Below, one piece after another: positions 32,200 through 41,944 of a DNA stretch of 64,000 bases (within the stretch, counting starts at the first letter, position 1; each line of letters starts with the position of its first letter). The notes under the pieces are model-generated. The model saw nothing but the letters and a program-made list of their open reading frames with translations. It ran no database searches and was not told where the DNA came from. The stretch spans positions 124,001 through 188,000 of the forward strand of contig WNNJ02000543.1 of NCBI GenBank assembly GCA_012934845.2. The letters run 5' to 3'. The stretch is from Pomphorhynchus laevis (lineage: Eukaryota; Acanthocephala; Palaeacanthocephala; Echinorhynchida; Pomphorhynchidae). A program made the translations under genes and the position numbers.

Positions 32200-33260
32200 T
32201 ATTTCAGAGGAAATACATCATTAGCATGTATTTGGCCCCGCTGCTATGTTTGGTAGTGGAGTTAGGGGCCGAAACCTGATAGCATAGCAATTCCACCTGA
32301 TGACCTCTAATTCTTATTCTGATACAACGTCTGTTATTTATTAGTCAATTCATCAAAATGACATAATAAATAAGTACTTATTTTTGTATCAATAATATAC
32401 AAAATGTATTCGTTTATTTATTTACACTAGAAACATGAAATATTATAAAAGGAAATACGTCCTTAGCGTATTTCGCTAAGGGCCGAAACCTGCTAGCATA
32501 GCAGTTCCTCCTGATGACCTCTAATCCTTATTATGATATAACGTATGCTATTTATTATTCAATTCATATAAATTGATTTTTATTTTGAATTTCAATTTTA
32601 ATTTCTGACTTGATATAGGTTATATAAAATCTTAACAATTATTTATTATTATTTATTTTTGTTTAATTATGGAGCGATAATGTCCTTAACACGTATTTGG
32701 CCCCGCTGCTATGTTGGGTAGAGGAGTTAGGGGCCGAAACCTGATAGCATAGCAGTTCCTCCTGATGACCTCTAATTCTTATTCTGATACAACGTCTGTT
32801 ATTTATTAGTCAATTCATAAAAATAGATGTTTATGAGTAATAATAAACATTAATAATGGATGTAATGGATATAACTCGCCCATAAACTGAACAAAGCGAG
32901 GATGTATGTGAAGGGTGTACATGAGGAATTGGGTTTTCTGACATGGCGTCGTTATTGCAAACCACTCGATCGCTGAGTTATAAATTTATCAGAGGAAATA
33001 CATCATTAGCATGTATTTGGCCCCGCTGCTATGTTGGGTAGAGGAGTTAGGTGCCGAAACCTGATAGCATAGCAGTTTCTCCTGATGACCTTTAATCCTT
33101 ATTCTGATACAACGTCTGTTATTTATTAGTCAATTCATAAAAATGACGTTTATTTTAAATTTCAATTTTGTTTATTTAACTTGATTTAAATTATAGAAAA
33201 TCTAAAAACAATTATTAACTTTATTATTTAATTATTAAATTTAATTATTACTATCGATTA
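32200..33260 (+). repeat. array of four Naiad pseudo-LTRs (K11-K14)
   Basis: Four plus-strand units: a full motif at 32208-32320, a collapsed one at 32448-32521, a full one at 32660-32772 and a full one at 32990-33095, each followed by some AT-rich body. The collapsed unit has lost helices a and b by a deletion between two repeated GCGTATTT-like words. 32825-32985 is unrelated DNA. With the minus-strand array at 30650-31490 this makes an inverted cluster around the microsatellite. Confidence 0.75.
32660..32772 (+). ncRNA. pLTR structured RNA motif, reference copy K13
   Basis: Best consensus copy. Strands in order: a GGCCCC (32699-32704), one base, b CTGCTATG (32706-32713), GGGTA, c GAGGA (32721-32725). 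Then a' GGGGCC (32730-32735), GAAACC, TGATAG, b' CATAGCAG (32748-32755), c' TCCTC (32757-32761) and CTGATGA (32762-32768). Helices a, b and c are interlocked (order a b c a' b' c'). Other copies show paired changes in a and c. CTGATGA abuts c' and GTA abuts c, as in stem I of a hammerhead, while GAAACC can pair with GGT before the A. The upstream hairpin (AAATACRT/AYGTATTT) is present in K11 and K14. Role unproven; it could be a self-cleaving or packaging RNA of the PLE. Confidence 0.65.
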
Positions 33261-33283
33261 CCAACTAAATTATTACACAATTA

Positions 33284-33680
33284 TTACAAATTATTAATAA
33301 ATGGGAAATCATGACGAATATCAGATTTATAATCTTCTGCAATCCAATGGGCGACCTCAAAAGGACAGGCCGCGTTGCATCGTTGCACCGCACAGCTTAA
33401 TTTCCGTGAAAGAAATCTCGTTGCTCTCCGATCGCCTGAAGCGCCAATTAGCTTCTTCTCTAGAGATTCCAGGAAGCTGGTCGTAATCGGCCCGGCTGCC
33501 CCTATTGTCTCGATCGCCAATGGGACCAAAGTGTATTAGGAACGCATCGATGCTCCTGTATTTGTCCAGCTTCCGATTCTCGGCCACTCTCGTCACCTCT
33601 CCTAGCGCTCAGACCGCGTTGAACAAATTAATAGTTGCAAGTGTGTTGGGACAATTAAAGTCCCATAAGGAAATCTTTTT
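33284..33680 (-). mobile_element. RLE-type LINE, extreme C-terminal tail
   Basis: The minus strand reads VPLAIETIGAAGPITTSFLE and FLSRKLSCAVQRCNAACPFE, the helical tail found after the endonuclease at 29000-30139 (AAVVESFGGW, QRISIAIMRGNA). A frame change separates it from RRVAENRKLDKYRSIDAF upstream. Only the tail of the protein remains. Confidence 0.6.
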
Positions 33681-33779
33681 ATATGAAAGTAGTAAATAAT
33701 CACCGTAAAATGATAAAGAGGCATTTTAAATCAATTGTGTTTGCATTCGTAGAAGAAATAGATAAAATGTACAGGCAGA

Positions 33780-33935
33780 TTTTGGATCAAGAAATTATTG
33801 TTATAAAATCTTATAACAATTATTTATTATTAATTAATTTTTTATTATTTAACTATTTAACTTTTATTTTGCATTATTTTTAATTTGCAATATAAAATAC
33901 GTAGACTTAGTTAGCTTATTTAATTAATAATAATT
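33780..33935 (+). repeat. Naiad pseudo-LTR end fragment
   Basis: Matches the last 130 bases of the pLTR body and ends with ATACGTAGACTTAGTTAGC near 33915. The structured motif is absent. Confidence 0.55.
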
Positions 33936-34434
33936 GTAAAATATTAATTTAACGCCGTCATCAGTTTTATAGTGGTAACGCGTCATCAGTTTAATAATGG
34001 GTTTACGTTTTAATAAGTATAAATCAATATATTTCAGACGGAATAAGCTATTTAATACTGCTCATAAAAACCCGGATAGATATAAAAGCAATGTTGCAAA
34101 CAAAATTGCAGTTTATGTTTTTTTTGTTCACGAAAGTGTCAAGCCTAAACAGTACAACGCTAGTATAGTTAGTTCACTTTGAAGAGTGAAGAGACAGCTA
34201 ATATCGGATATTGAAAAGGTTACAGACTGCAAAGCAAATAAAGTACTCTCCAGAGACGGAGTACAATCAACGGTTACATATAGGGATACGATACTCAATG
34301 AAAATTCAACGAATACACAATCAGACAATTCAAATGGAATATGTAGACATGATCATATTCAAGAATTATTCAAGGAAACCAGTCAAAGAATTCAAGTACA
34401 AGTAAGTACCCAATGTTAGCCTTTACTATTAAAA

Positions 34435-34655
34435 ATAAATTTCGGAAAAAATTATTAAAATTGTAAATTCATAAATATTGATTTTTATTTTTAATTTCAG
34501 TTTATAATTCATCTTGATATAAATTATATAAAATCTTATAACAATTATTTATTATTTATTAATTTTTTATATTTAACTAACTTTTATTTTGCATTATTTT
34601 TAATTTGCAATATAAAATACGTAGACTCAGTTAGCTTAATTAATTAGCATTATTC
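34435..34655 (+). repeat. Naiad pseudo-LTR inserted in LINE ORF1
   Basis: The AT-rich pLTR body (TTCATAAATATTGATTTTTA near its start, ATACGTAGACTCAGTTAGC at 34617) lies between the N-terminal part of the I/Jockey ORF1 and its zinc knuckles. It is a clear nested insertion: the Naiad family is younger than this LINE. Confidence 0.65.
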
Positions 34656-34728
34656 GAAAATATTATAAAGATCATTAACAATCTTTATGGAAGTTTCCAT
34701 CCACAATGCTTTAAGTGTCAAAAAAGAA

Positions 34729-34863
34729 GTGCAAAGAAGTGCCCCCACTTCTTTGCACTGAAGTGCCCTTTGCTGACAGAAGTGCCCCCACAGAAGTGGG
34801 GGCACTTCTGTCAGCAAAGAAGTGCCCCCACTTCTTTGCTGAGAAGTGGGGGCACTTCTCAGC
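34729..34863 (+). repeat. chain of overlapping palindromes in a zinc knuckle
   Basis: Four palindromes in a row share the core AAGTGCCCCCACTT. One has perfect 23-bp arms (34768-34790 and 34797-34819) and a 6-base loop. The others lie at 34729-34759, 34814-34839 and 34838-34863. They sit inside the first CCHC knuckle of the LINE ORF1: HPQCFKCQ is read just before and WGHFSAMC just after, in a different frame. Confidence 0.9.
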
Positions 34864-35868
34864 AATGTGTGTCAATGAAACTAGATGTGTTCACTGTGCA
34901 GGAATGCATGAATCGGCAAAATGTACGAATAGAGGAAAATTTAAATGCACCAACTGCAATGATAATCACAAAGCATAATCACAAAGATGCAGCGCCTTCA
35001 ACGATTACATTAAGGAAATACAAGACAAGGGAATAAATTTTGATAATGAGAATCTACACAATAAAAGTTTTGGAGACGCAATCAAAAAGACCCCGATGTA
35101 ACGAATTCGAACTATCGTACTAAACAAAATAAAAGTTCTAGAAGACAGTTGAAAAACAGGATTTGACAATTACATCATTGACGCAAAGAAATGTGACAAT
35201 CTAAGAAAGATAAAAAGATGTCCGCAACATATAACGATGTTGAAATGGAAATGGATCAAGAACGTAATGAAACAAATAATAAAAAGGAATCGAAGAATAA
35301 CAAGAATATTTATCAAGATCTAGCAAGTAACAATACGATAATAAAAGGGTTATTGATACAATACAAACGGAAGTGATTATAGGAAATGAACAAATACAGT
35401 ATGAAGAATTAGATTAATGGATAGAAATCATTAATAGAGGGAATCATTGAGAGAAATGGGACATTGGAAAGAAGTTATTAGTGAAAACAGCTAAATCTTA
35501 TCTTGAATGAAAGATTCAGCCAATATAAATATAACAATAGGAATCTGGAATTTGGTTTCTAGTAAAAATATGGAAGCTTTAAACAATTTCAGTCCAGATC
35601 CAATAATATGTTTACAGGAAGTGAGAGTGATAGGAGACTCAGAACTGGCTTTTAAAGATGCATTGTTTTTTAATAATCACACATTATTCACGAACGGGCA
35701 AGAGACTAGAGAGGTTTGACTCTCATTTTATACAAACAAATATATCCTAAATTGGAATACAATATTATAGAAACATGGGGAAGCCTACTTATTTGTTCGG
35801 TATATTTTAAACACCGCCGAAGGTTGGTGGAAAATATATACAATAAAAATGCAGAATGGAGAAATAAA

Positions 35869-35935
35869 AACGAGGAACCAACTTTTTGGTTGGTTCCTCG
35901 TTTGGTTCGACGTTTTTGTTGGTTCAATGTTTTTC
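35869..35935 (+). repeat. palindrome plus GGTTC repeats in endonuclease
   Basis: Arms AACGAGGAACCAAC (35869-35882) and GTTGGTTCCTCGTT (35889-35902) are perfect complements with a 6-base loop. They are followed by three more TTGGTTC words at near-regular spacing up to 35943. The cluster interrupts the AP endonuclease of the LINE. Confidence 0.85.
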
Positions 35936-36693
35936 GTTGGTTCAAGTTTGGGATATTAAAAATAACTGGATTAAAAATAGACTTCTTACTAGGAGATTTC
36001 AATGATAATCTAAGAACAAGATTGATGACCAACACTACATATGTGCATTACCCGGAATTCCAACTTTCTTCAATAAGGGACAAAAAAGAGAAGCCACACT
36101 GAACCTAGCTTGGTACAATACTAAAATTTCGGAATATGCGTTAGTATTAGAAAAAAGAAACATGAATATACATGACTGCGGACATCATTATGTTCAATGG
36201 AGAATAGTCGTTAACAATACATGCAAGGAAAAATTCTGTCCTAGTATTAATGATATCACTAAATTGAATAAGGAAATAGAGGACTGGTTTAAAAGTGCAG
36301 ATATAGAGGGTACTCAAATTAATATAGGAACGATATCGGAATATCTTTAGAAGGTAAGCAAAATGTTGTACAAAAATATTCCGCTTATTCCAAATTACAC
36401 AAAACCAAACTAGTCACTTAAAAGAAGATAGTAGAATGCGAAATTTAATAAAAATGATAAACTAACAGAGGCATTATTGGAAGAAATTGAAATTAATAAA
36501 CTACAAACCCATAGAAATAAATTCAGCTCTTTTATACAATATTCAAATCGTGGTGAAATTGTATAATAAACAAATACAACTTAAATTGGAAGAAAAAAGC
36601 AAATAAATGGCTAAATTCGGATGGCGAAGAAAACGTTATAACAAATTCTAGCAATTAATTGTAATTAATTGTAATTCTAGCAAATTACAATTG

Positions 36694-36760
36694 CTGAAGA
36701 TGATGCCAGCTAGACATCGAAATATTCAATTCAATAAATTTTGCGTTGGTTTTTGCCATC
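36694..36760 (+). ncRNA. second hammerhead-like PLE hairpin
   Basis: CTGAAGATGA (36694-36703), then GATG/CATC and GAAATATT (36719-36726). This is the same arrangement as 28174-28225 but with a different stem, lodged in the middle of the I/Jockey LINE. It suggests a short PLE-end fragment inserted here. Confidence 0.35.
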
Positions 36761-38480
36761 TTTCTTCTAATTTAAATTATTTTGAAACATTTAGGTAACC
36801 TTTCTCGAGATAAATATGACACACATATTACAATAGATAGTTTCTAATTTTGATATCAATATAGAAGAGTTAATCAAAGTATGATCATCTAAACCTAAAC
36901 TTTCATCTAATAGCGTATGTGCAAATGCAGCCATATTGAAACTAATCTCCTAAGAAAATAGAAAAAATAATCAAATACATGTGTAGAACCAGAGCAAAGG
37001 ATTGGGAAAGCATAGGCTTAGGATACATCATATTCATTCAAAAAAGAGTTGTGTGGTGGGCCCGAAAGACCTAAGACCAATCACTATTTCAAATACGATT
37101 CTAATGGTATACGAAAGATTTCTGGCTAGGAAATTAAGTACATTTCTGGAAGAATCGAATTTCTTCGACAAATACTGCTGTGGCTTCAGGAAAACACTGG
37201 AACAATAAGTGCAGTAAGATCAGTACAGAATTTTATCAATAAAGATAACATGGGTAAAATCATATACGCGTTAGACTTCTCATCAGCGTTCGATAATGTA
37301 ACATATGAAGCCATTAAGATCGGCTTAGAGGAAGCCGAAGTACCTAATAATTTGACAGAAAGAATTATAGAGATTTTAAAAATAAGATCCTTTACATTAC
37401 AAGACAAACCAGAATTTAAAGCTAAACTGACTCAAAGAGTTCCACAAGGATCGCCCATATCACCGGTTTTATTTATTTTAGCGATCAACAATATTACAAA
37501 AGATTTTAATGACAATAAAGTTCTGGTGATTACTTATGCATATGACATACCGCTATGTTTCAGAAGAGATACAACTAATGCAAGAATGCAACGAAGAATA
37601 AAACACTATATACAATTAATAAAGGACAAATCTGCAAAATGTGGTTTGGTATTGAATGAAGGCAAATGCAAATTTCTATTTTGTAAGTGCAAGAAAGCCC
37701 TATTGTCCATGAAAAAGAATCTGCCTGGGATTAATGAAATGTAACGGGTGAAGATATCAGGATCGATCTTTACAACAACACTAAGCTGGATTAGGGATCT
37801 AACAAAAGCAAAGAAATTATATAGTAGAACCATCAAATTTTATAGGAAATCAATCACACTAGGAGCACCTGGAAACAGCACCATAAATGTCGCAAAAGCG
37901 TTCATATGTTCTGAGATCATATTTTATGCAAGGAATAGGCCATCAGAACAACGATGGAGATTCATTATGGTTTGCTAATCAAAATTCAACAGAGTAAACT
38001 AAAAGATGAAGGTTATATTCTCGGGTATAAATTAGCCTGTTTATATATAGAAAAAATCAGCGACTGGGATCATGAACATTATATTAAGTATAATAAAAAT
38101 TGGATAAAAAAGATAAGACAGAGGAAGAAATACAGGGAAAATATTATTGAGTTTTAATCAAAACAAGTTATATATACTGCAGATTGCTTTTTACCTTTCT
38201 TTTGGGAAGAGTTTCGAGACTAAAAGATTGCTTTGATAAGTGGAATAGATAGAGGAAAAGATGAAACGATAAGAAGATATATACAAGCATGTAAGCCCGA
38301 CAATAATGAATATATGACAAAGATACATAAATGCATATAATCCATATACTTTCTTTTCAATGCATTTATTTTTTTGTGCTTGCTTTTCTTAATAACTAAA
38401 ACAATTAACGCATAAATGTCGTGTCGGTTATACATAAAATCACAAAGATTTTACACGTAAAGCAATTATTGCGTAGATGT

Positions 38481-39200
38481 TTAACTAATTGGTGAATACA
38501 CCAGTGATCCTGCGTACTTGTTAAGATCTATTTCATGGTCGAACAACAATACATCCGTCCAATAGGTTTCCAGATCATTTTCAACTGTATGCAAATGTAC
38601 AGATCCACTTGGAAGCTGATCAGTGACTTCAAAATAATTACATTTTCTTTTAATAGGCGCATACGGAGGGATCAATACATCGATAAAAGCGCTAGGACTG
38701 CTAGCACCTATAACTTGGTGTATGTTACCATGACTTGGATCTAATACAGCAACTTTATTGTTTTCGACATTAATATTATAAGGTGGCAAACTTTCACAAA
38801 TAAACAAATCGCTTTTCACGGTTTCCTTTGGTGTGAAGGCCTCAATTGTTAGTGATCCATGAATACACTTCAAAAATCCATACATGCCTGGATGATCATG
38901 TAGTGGTATACGCTGATCAGGTCTTAGAACGAATACGCTTATTGACAGTAGTTTTGCAGACAGTATATTCATCCATAGTACTGGTGCAGGACTATTAATA
39001 TATATGTTTTTATTTTGATTTGAAACAGGAGTAGTCGGTTTAAAAATCGACAAATTTACGTCTTGTTTTGTTATCGGCTTGAGTGCTGAAATAATTTCCA
39101 TTTTTGATTTGCTAGATAGTTGTAAGCTACCATTGTTTAAAATACCCATAACTGATTTGATTAGATTAGTAAGATTAGCTGATAATACCATTGAGTTCAA
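38481..39200 (-). CDS. ADO: thiol dioxygenase, ADO/PCO family
   Basis: An intact, intronless 239-residue frame. It belongs to the family of 2-aminoethanethiol dioxygenase and plant cysteine oxidases: non-haem iron enzymes that add O2 to cysteamine or to N-terminal cysteine of target proteins, the latter acting as an oxygen sensor for N-degron decay. The iron ligands are visible: H101 and H103 in PLHDHPGMYGFLKCIHG and H161 in SHGNIHQV. C187 and Y189 (KRKCNYFEV) match the Cys-Tyr pair that can cross-link in human ADO. FIDVLIPPYAP is the conserved core strand before it. Length fits the animal family (human about 270). The ATG at 39200 is chosen because the first 60 residues form the usual N-terminal helix region and no in-frame ATG lies upstream. 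The frame is free of breaks although retroelements flank it on both sides, so selection is maintaining it. It is probably a cytosolic housekeeping or oxygen-sensing enzyme. Confidence 0.92.
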   Translation of the reverse strand: MNSMVLSANLTNLIKSVMGILNNGSLQLSSKSKMEIISALKPITKQDVNLSIFKPTTPVSNQNKNIYINSPAPVLWMNILSAKLLSISVFVLRPDQRIPLHDHPGMYGFLKCIHGSLTIEAFTPKETVKSDLFICESLPPYNINVENNKVAVLDPSHGNIHQVIGASSPSAFIDVLIPPYAPIKRKCNYFEVTDQLPSGSVHLHTVENDLETYWTDVLLFDHEIDLNKYAGSLVYSPIS

Positions 39201-39204
39201 ATGA

Positions 39205-39880
39205 AAAAGTATTTCCAGAATTATATGCAGCTTAAAATGAAAGCAAATAGTATTGATTGCAATATCGGAAGAGATTTAATTTAGAAATAGAAAACTAAAA
39301 TTTACGATTTTTATATAATTATTTTTTATTGAATAAGTAAAAATGCTAACCTCCCCTATTTTTTCTAATGATAACGAATAGTGAGAGTATTGAATATCTA
39401 TAACGATTGTATGATAAAAAATAAAAACTTATAAAAAATAAGTTTTTAATAATTCTGGCTTAAATAAAATTTGAAATAAAACTCAGAAATTTCAGTTTCA
39501 TTTCAATTTGAAACAATAAAAGGGAAATGTTAGAAGACGAAGACGCTAGTTTAAATTAAAATCACTTACAGTTTAATAGTCGTAAAGAACAGAAAAAACT
39601 AGCCGTCATTCAGATAATCTGTAGCGTATACTAGTAGTGTATAATCTGTAGTGTATAATATAATATATAATATAATATTATAATTATAATCTGTAGTATA
39701 ATTTATTAAATTAAATAATTTATAAATCTAATTAACAAATTTATATTTAATTAAATAATTATTCAATTATTGAATTTAAAAATTTATTTAAATAAAATCA
39801 CATTCCGTTTTTAGATTCGGCATGAATTGCTCAAACCGCTACTAAACAACGTTAGAGTAATATAAAAAGCTCACTTTATT
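39205..39880. other. upstream region of the dioxygenase gene
   Basis: AT-rich flank with short TATAATAT repeats at 39655-39690. No open frame or element is recognisable. It should contain the promoter of the minus-strand gene; I cannot point to a defined site. Confidence 0.4.
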
Positions 39881-40940
39881 TCTTACAGAAACTATCAAGT
39901 TTTAAACAATCAATAGAACATGACGATATTTGTGTAACATTAGACGTTGCATCATTATATACTAGCATTCCTCATTCTGAAGGGGTTAATGCAGTGTGCA
40001 ACGCAATGATATAGGCTAAATGGCCAAGAAAATAGGTACAGAAAATAGGTACAGAAAATAGGTACAGCGATGGGAACCCCAGTCGCTCCTATTTATGCAA
40101 TATTATATGTTAATCAATACGAAACAACATTCATTGAGCAACAATCAAAGAAACCCTATGTGTGGCTAAGATATGTAGATGGCATATTTATGGTGTGGAA
40201 GCATGGAGAACAAGAATTATCAAGTTTTCTAAATAACCTAACACTTTTGGAGGCCTCAAGTTTACAATTGATAAAAGTGTGTCAACGAATTTTCTTGTCG
40301 TTTTAGTTTATAGAAATAAAACTAATTTAGTTTAAGTAACCTTGTTTCTTCACGGTTAAAAACTAATATTATTTACAATAAAAATATTATTATTAAATGC
40401 TGTGAGCAAATGACAGAGTGCAATACATACATCAACAGAAAAACAAAATTAAAGTATAAAATTTGCGATTCCGTCGACTGCTCAAGTAAAAGTATTGTAT
40501 ACCTAGCTGAATGTGAGCATTGTAATGTTTAATATGTCGGATAATCCGAATATCCTTTAAACATACGTTTAAACAACCGCTAAAGCGATCTTAAAAACAG
40601 TTGGCAACAATAGACGCAGTAGTCAATCACTGTATCACTAAACACTCACATCGATTGTTTCAAATACTGTATAATAGAAGGAAATATACATAATGACAAC
40701 GAAAGGAAACGTAAAGAACAGATGTGAATTGGACAGCTAATGACCGATAAAGAAACAGGAATAAATGCTGATCATAAATATCACTGGCATGTTAATTAAG
40801 CTTCAGGGTTCTATTTTTGTGAATTTAACTTGCAATATATATTTTTATATGAAAATATATATTTTCGATGTTACTCTATTTTAAATTAATTGACAAAGCC
40901 TAACAGCCGAAACGTTTTAGAAATAGCTTGTCCGCAGTCT
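39880..40940 (+). mobile_element. canonical PLE relic (Poseidon-like words)
   Basis: Plus strand: motif A (VTLDVASLYTSIPHSEGVNA), motif B (MGTPVAPIYAILYVNQYET), motif C altered to RYVDGIFMVWKHG, connector words, then SIVYLAECEHCNV and YVG of a C-terminal GIY-YIG. The end has GCCGAAACGTTTTAG (40910-40925), frequent just after the PLE nuclease. The fourth residue of motif C is Gly in place of Asp, so it was inactive even before the frame breaks. A CAGAAAATAGGTA word is repeated three times at 40035-40065. Confidence 0.75.
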
Positions 40941-41117
40941 TCGGTGTTTCTTCTTTATATTAATAACATATAAATATGCACTCACATCTAAGTCCCATAT
41001 GATAATAAATCGGAGTTCCAATAAGAATTTCAATACAACTTTTTTAACACGAACAGGAGATTATAAACCTTCATGCTTTTTTACAACATTCTTAGGGAAA
41101 CTTAACCCGGAATGCGC

Positions 41118-41200
41118 TTACCACAGACACCTAGACCCCTTAATAAGGCGTTTCGACCTTAGTCTACTCATCACTACAGGGTGGTATCATCATTGTGCCA
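41118..41200 (-). ncRNA. hammerhead ribozyme, decayed copy
   Basis: Minus strand: GUC (41126-41128), UGUGG, GGUC-GAAACG and the loop words match the copy at 41642-41715. The first core word is AUGAUGA instead of CUGAUGA (41187-41193) and the stem I and stem II strands are partly mispaired, so it is probably inactive. Confidence 0.6.
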
Positions 41201-41641
41201 CTGTTGCTTTACAACTTCGATAGTACTTAATCCCCAGTAAACCTTTGAAAGGAATTCACTAAGCACATGCTCTCCCACCGGTGACCTGCTTTACATCTGG
41301 TATGCTTTTCGTAAGCAGTGGTTTCACAGGACATCACGTATGATATCGTAACTTCCTTCATCAACTTACTAAGTTTGCTGAACAAGCAACATGCTTGTAT
41401 ACAACTGAAACACAATGCACGAGTAAAAGCTCTCTAGCTACAAAGCATGAGCAAAGCTCTAGCGCAGATGCTAGAATTCGCCACTCCACATATAAACGTT
41501 ATATAAATTGAAAACTATTGGTGACGTTATATTAATAAATAATTTCAATACAACTTTTTTTTAATTAATACAAACATGAAAGTATAAACCTGCGTGCTTT
41601 TTTACAACCTTCATCGAGAAGCTTAACCCGGAATGCGCCTA

Positions 41642-41715
41642 CCACGGACGCCTAGCCCTAATAGGGCATTTCGACCTTAGTCTACTCATCACTACATGTG
41701 GTCTCATCAGTGTGG
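41642..41715 (-). ncRNA. type I hammerhead ribozyme, complete core
   Basis: Read on the minus strand: CCACA (41715-41711), CUGAUGA (41710-41704), GACC (41703-41700), a 23-base loop, GGUC (41676-41673), GAA (41672-41670), AUGCC (41669-41665). A 12-base loop with its own short pairing, GGCGU (41652-41648), C (41647) and CGUGG follow. Stem II (GACC/GGUC) and stem III (AUGCC/GGCGU, one U-G) are fully paired. Stem I has one mismatch (A with C next to the cleavage site), which is paired in the copy at 48294-48373. Cleavage is expected after base 41647. All invariant core bases are present. Confidence 0.8.
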
Positions 41716-41944
41716 CATTACAGCTACACAACTTCGACAGTACTTAATCCGCCTTAAACCTTTGAAAGGAATTTACTAGGCGCACGCTCCTCCACCCGTG
41801 GCTAGCCTTACATATGGTATGGTTTGCGTAGGCAGTGGCTTTACAGGACAGCACGTGTGTTATCGTTCCTTCCTTCATCAGCTTACTAAGGTTGCTGAAC
41901 ATGCAACACGCTTGTATACAGCTGAAGCAAAATGCTATAATAAC

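Larger units (their letters stand above)
33990..38340 (+). mobile_element. I/Jockey-like LINE, ORF1 and ORF2 (broken)
   Basis: Long relic with both ORFs. ORF1 ends in CCHC zinc knuckles (KWGHFSAMC, then CVHCAGMHESAKC and CTNCNDNHKA). ORF2 starts with an AP-type endonuclease: ITIGIWNLVSSKNMEALN, PIICLQEVRV (the catalytic Glu) and DFLLGDFNDN (the Asp-Asn pair). The RT follows: LRPITISNTILMVYERFLA, motif A (IIYALDFSSAFDNV), motif B (RVPQGSPISPVLF), motif C altered to TYAYDIPLCF and motif D (GLVLNEGKCKFLF). The tail IFTTTLSWIRDLTKAKKLYS includes the post-palm element. It is interrupted by a Naiad pLTR at 34435-34655 and palindrome insertions at 34729 and 35869. There are many breaks, and the YADD Asp pair is altered. 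It ends near 38340 in unremarkable DNA before the ADO gene. Confidence 0.8.
40985..41940 (-). repeat. two tandem units of a hammerhead-bearing repeat (retrozyme-like)
   Basis: Two diverged units of about 515 bp start at similar positions (AATTTCAATACAACTTTTTT at 41023 and 41540). Both carry, on the minus strand, a type I hammerhead followed by a conserved stretch (AAGCTTAACCCGGAATGCGC, seen here on plus). The second unit is cut at 41940 by a Naiad fragment. No protein frame is conserved between units. Small non-coding tandem repeats with hammerheads are known as retrozymes and as satellite-like repeats in animals; this fits by design. Related single units lie at 48225-48490 and 54015-54090. 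Confidence 0.7.

Noticed and set aside
32660-32772. Canonical HDV-like or hammerhead ribozyme
   Set aside because: The a/b pseudoknot resembles HDV topology but there is no P4 hairpin and no clear P3. The hammerhead words are not in an order of types I-III. Kept as an unclassified structured RNA.
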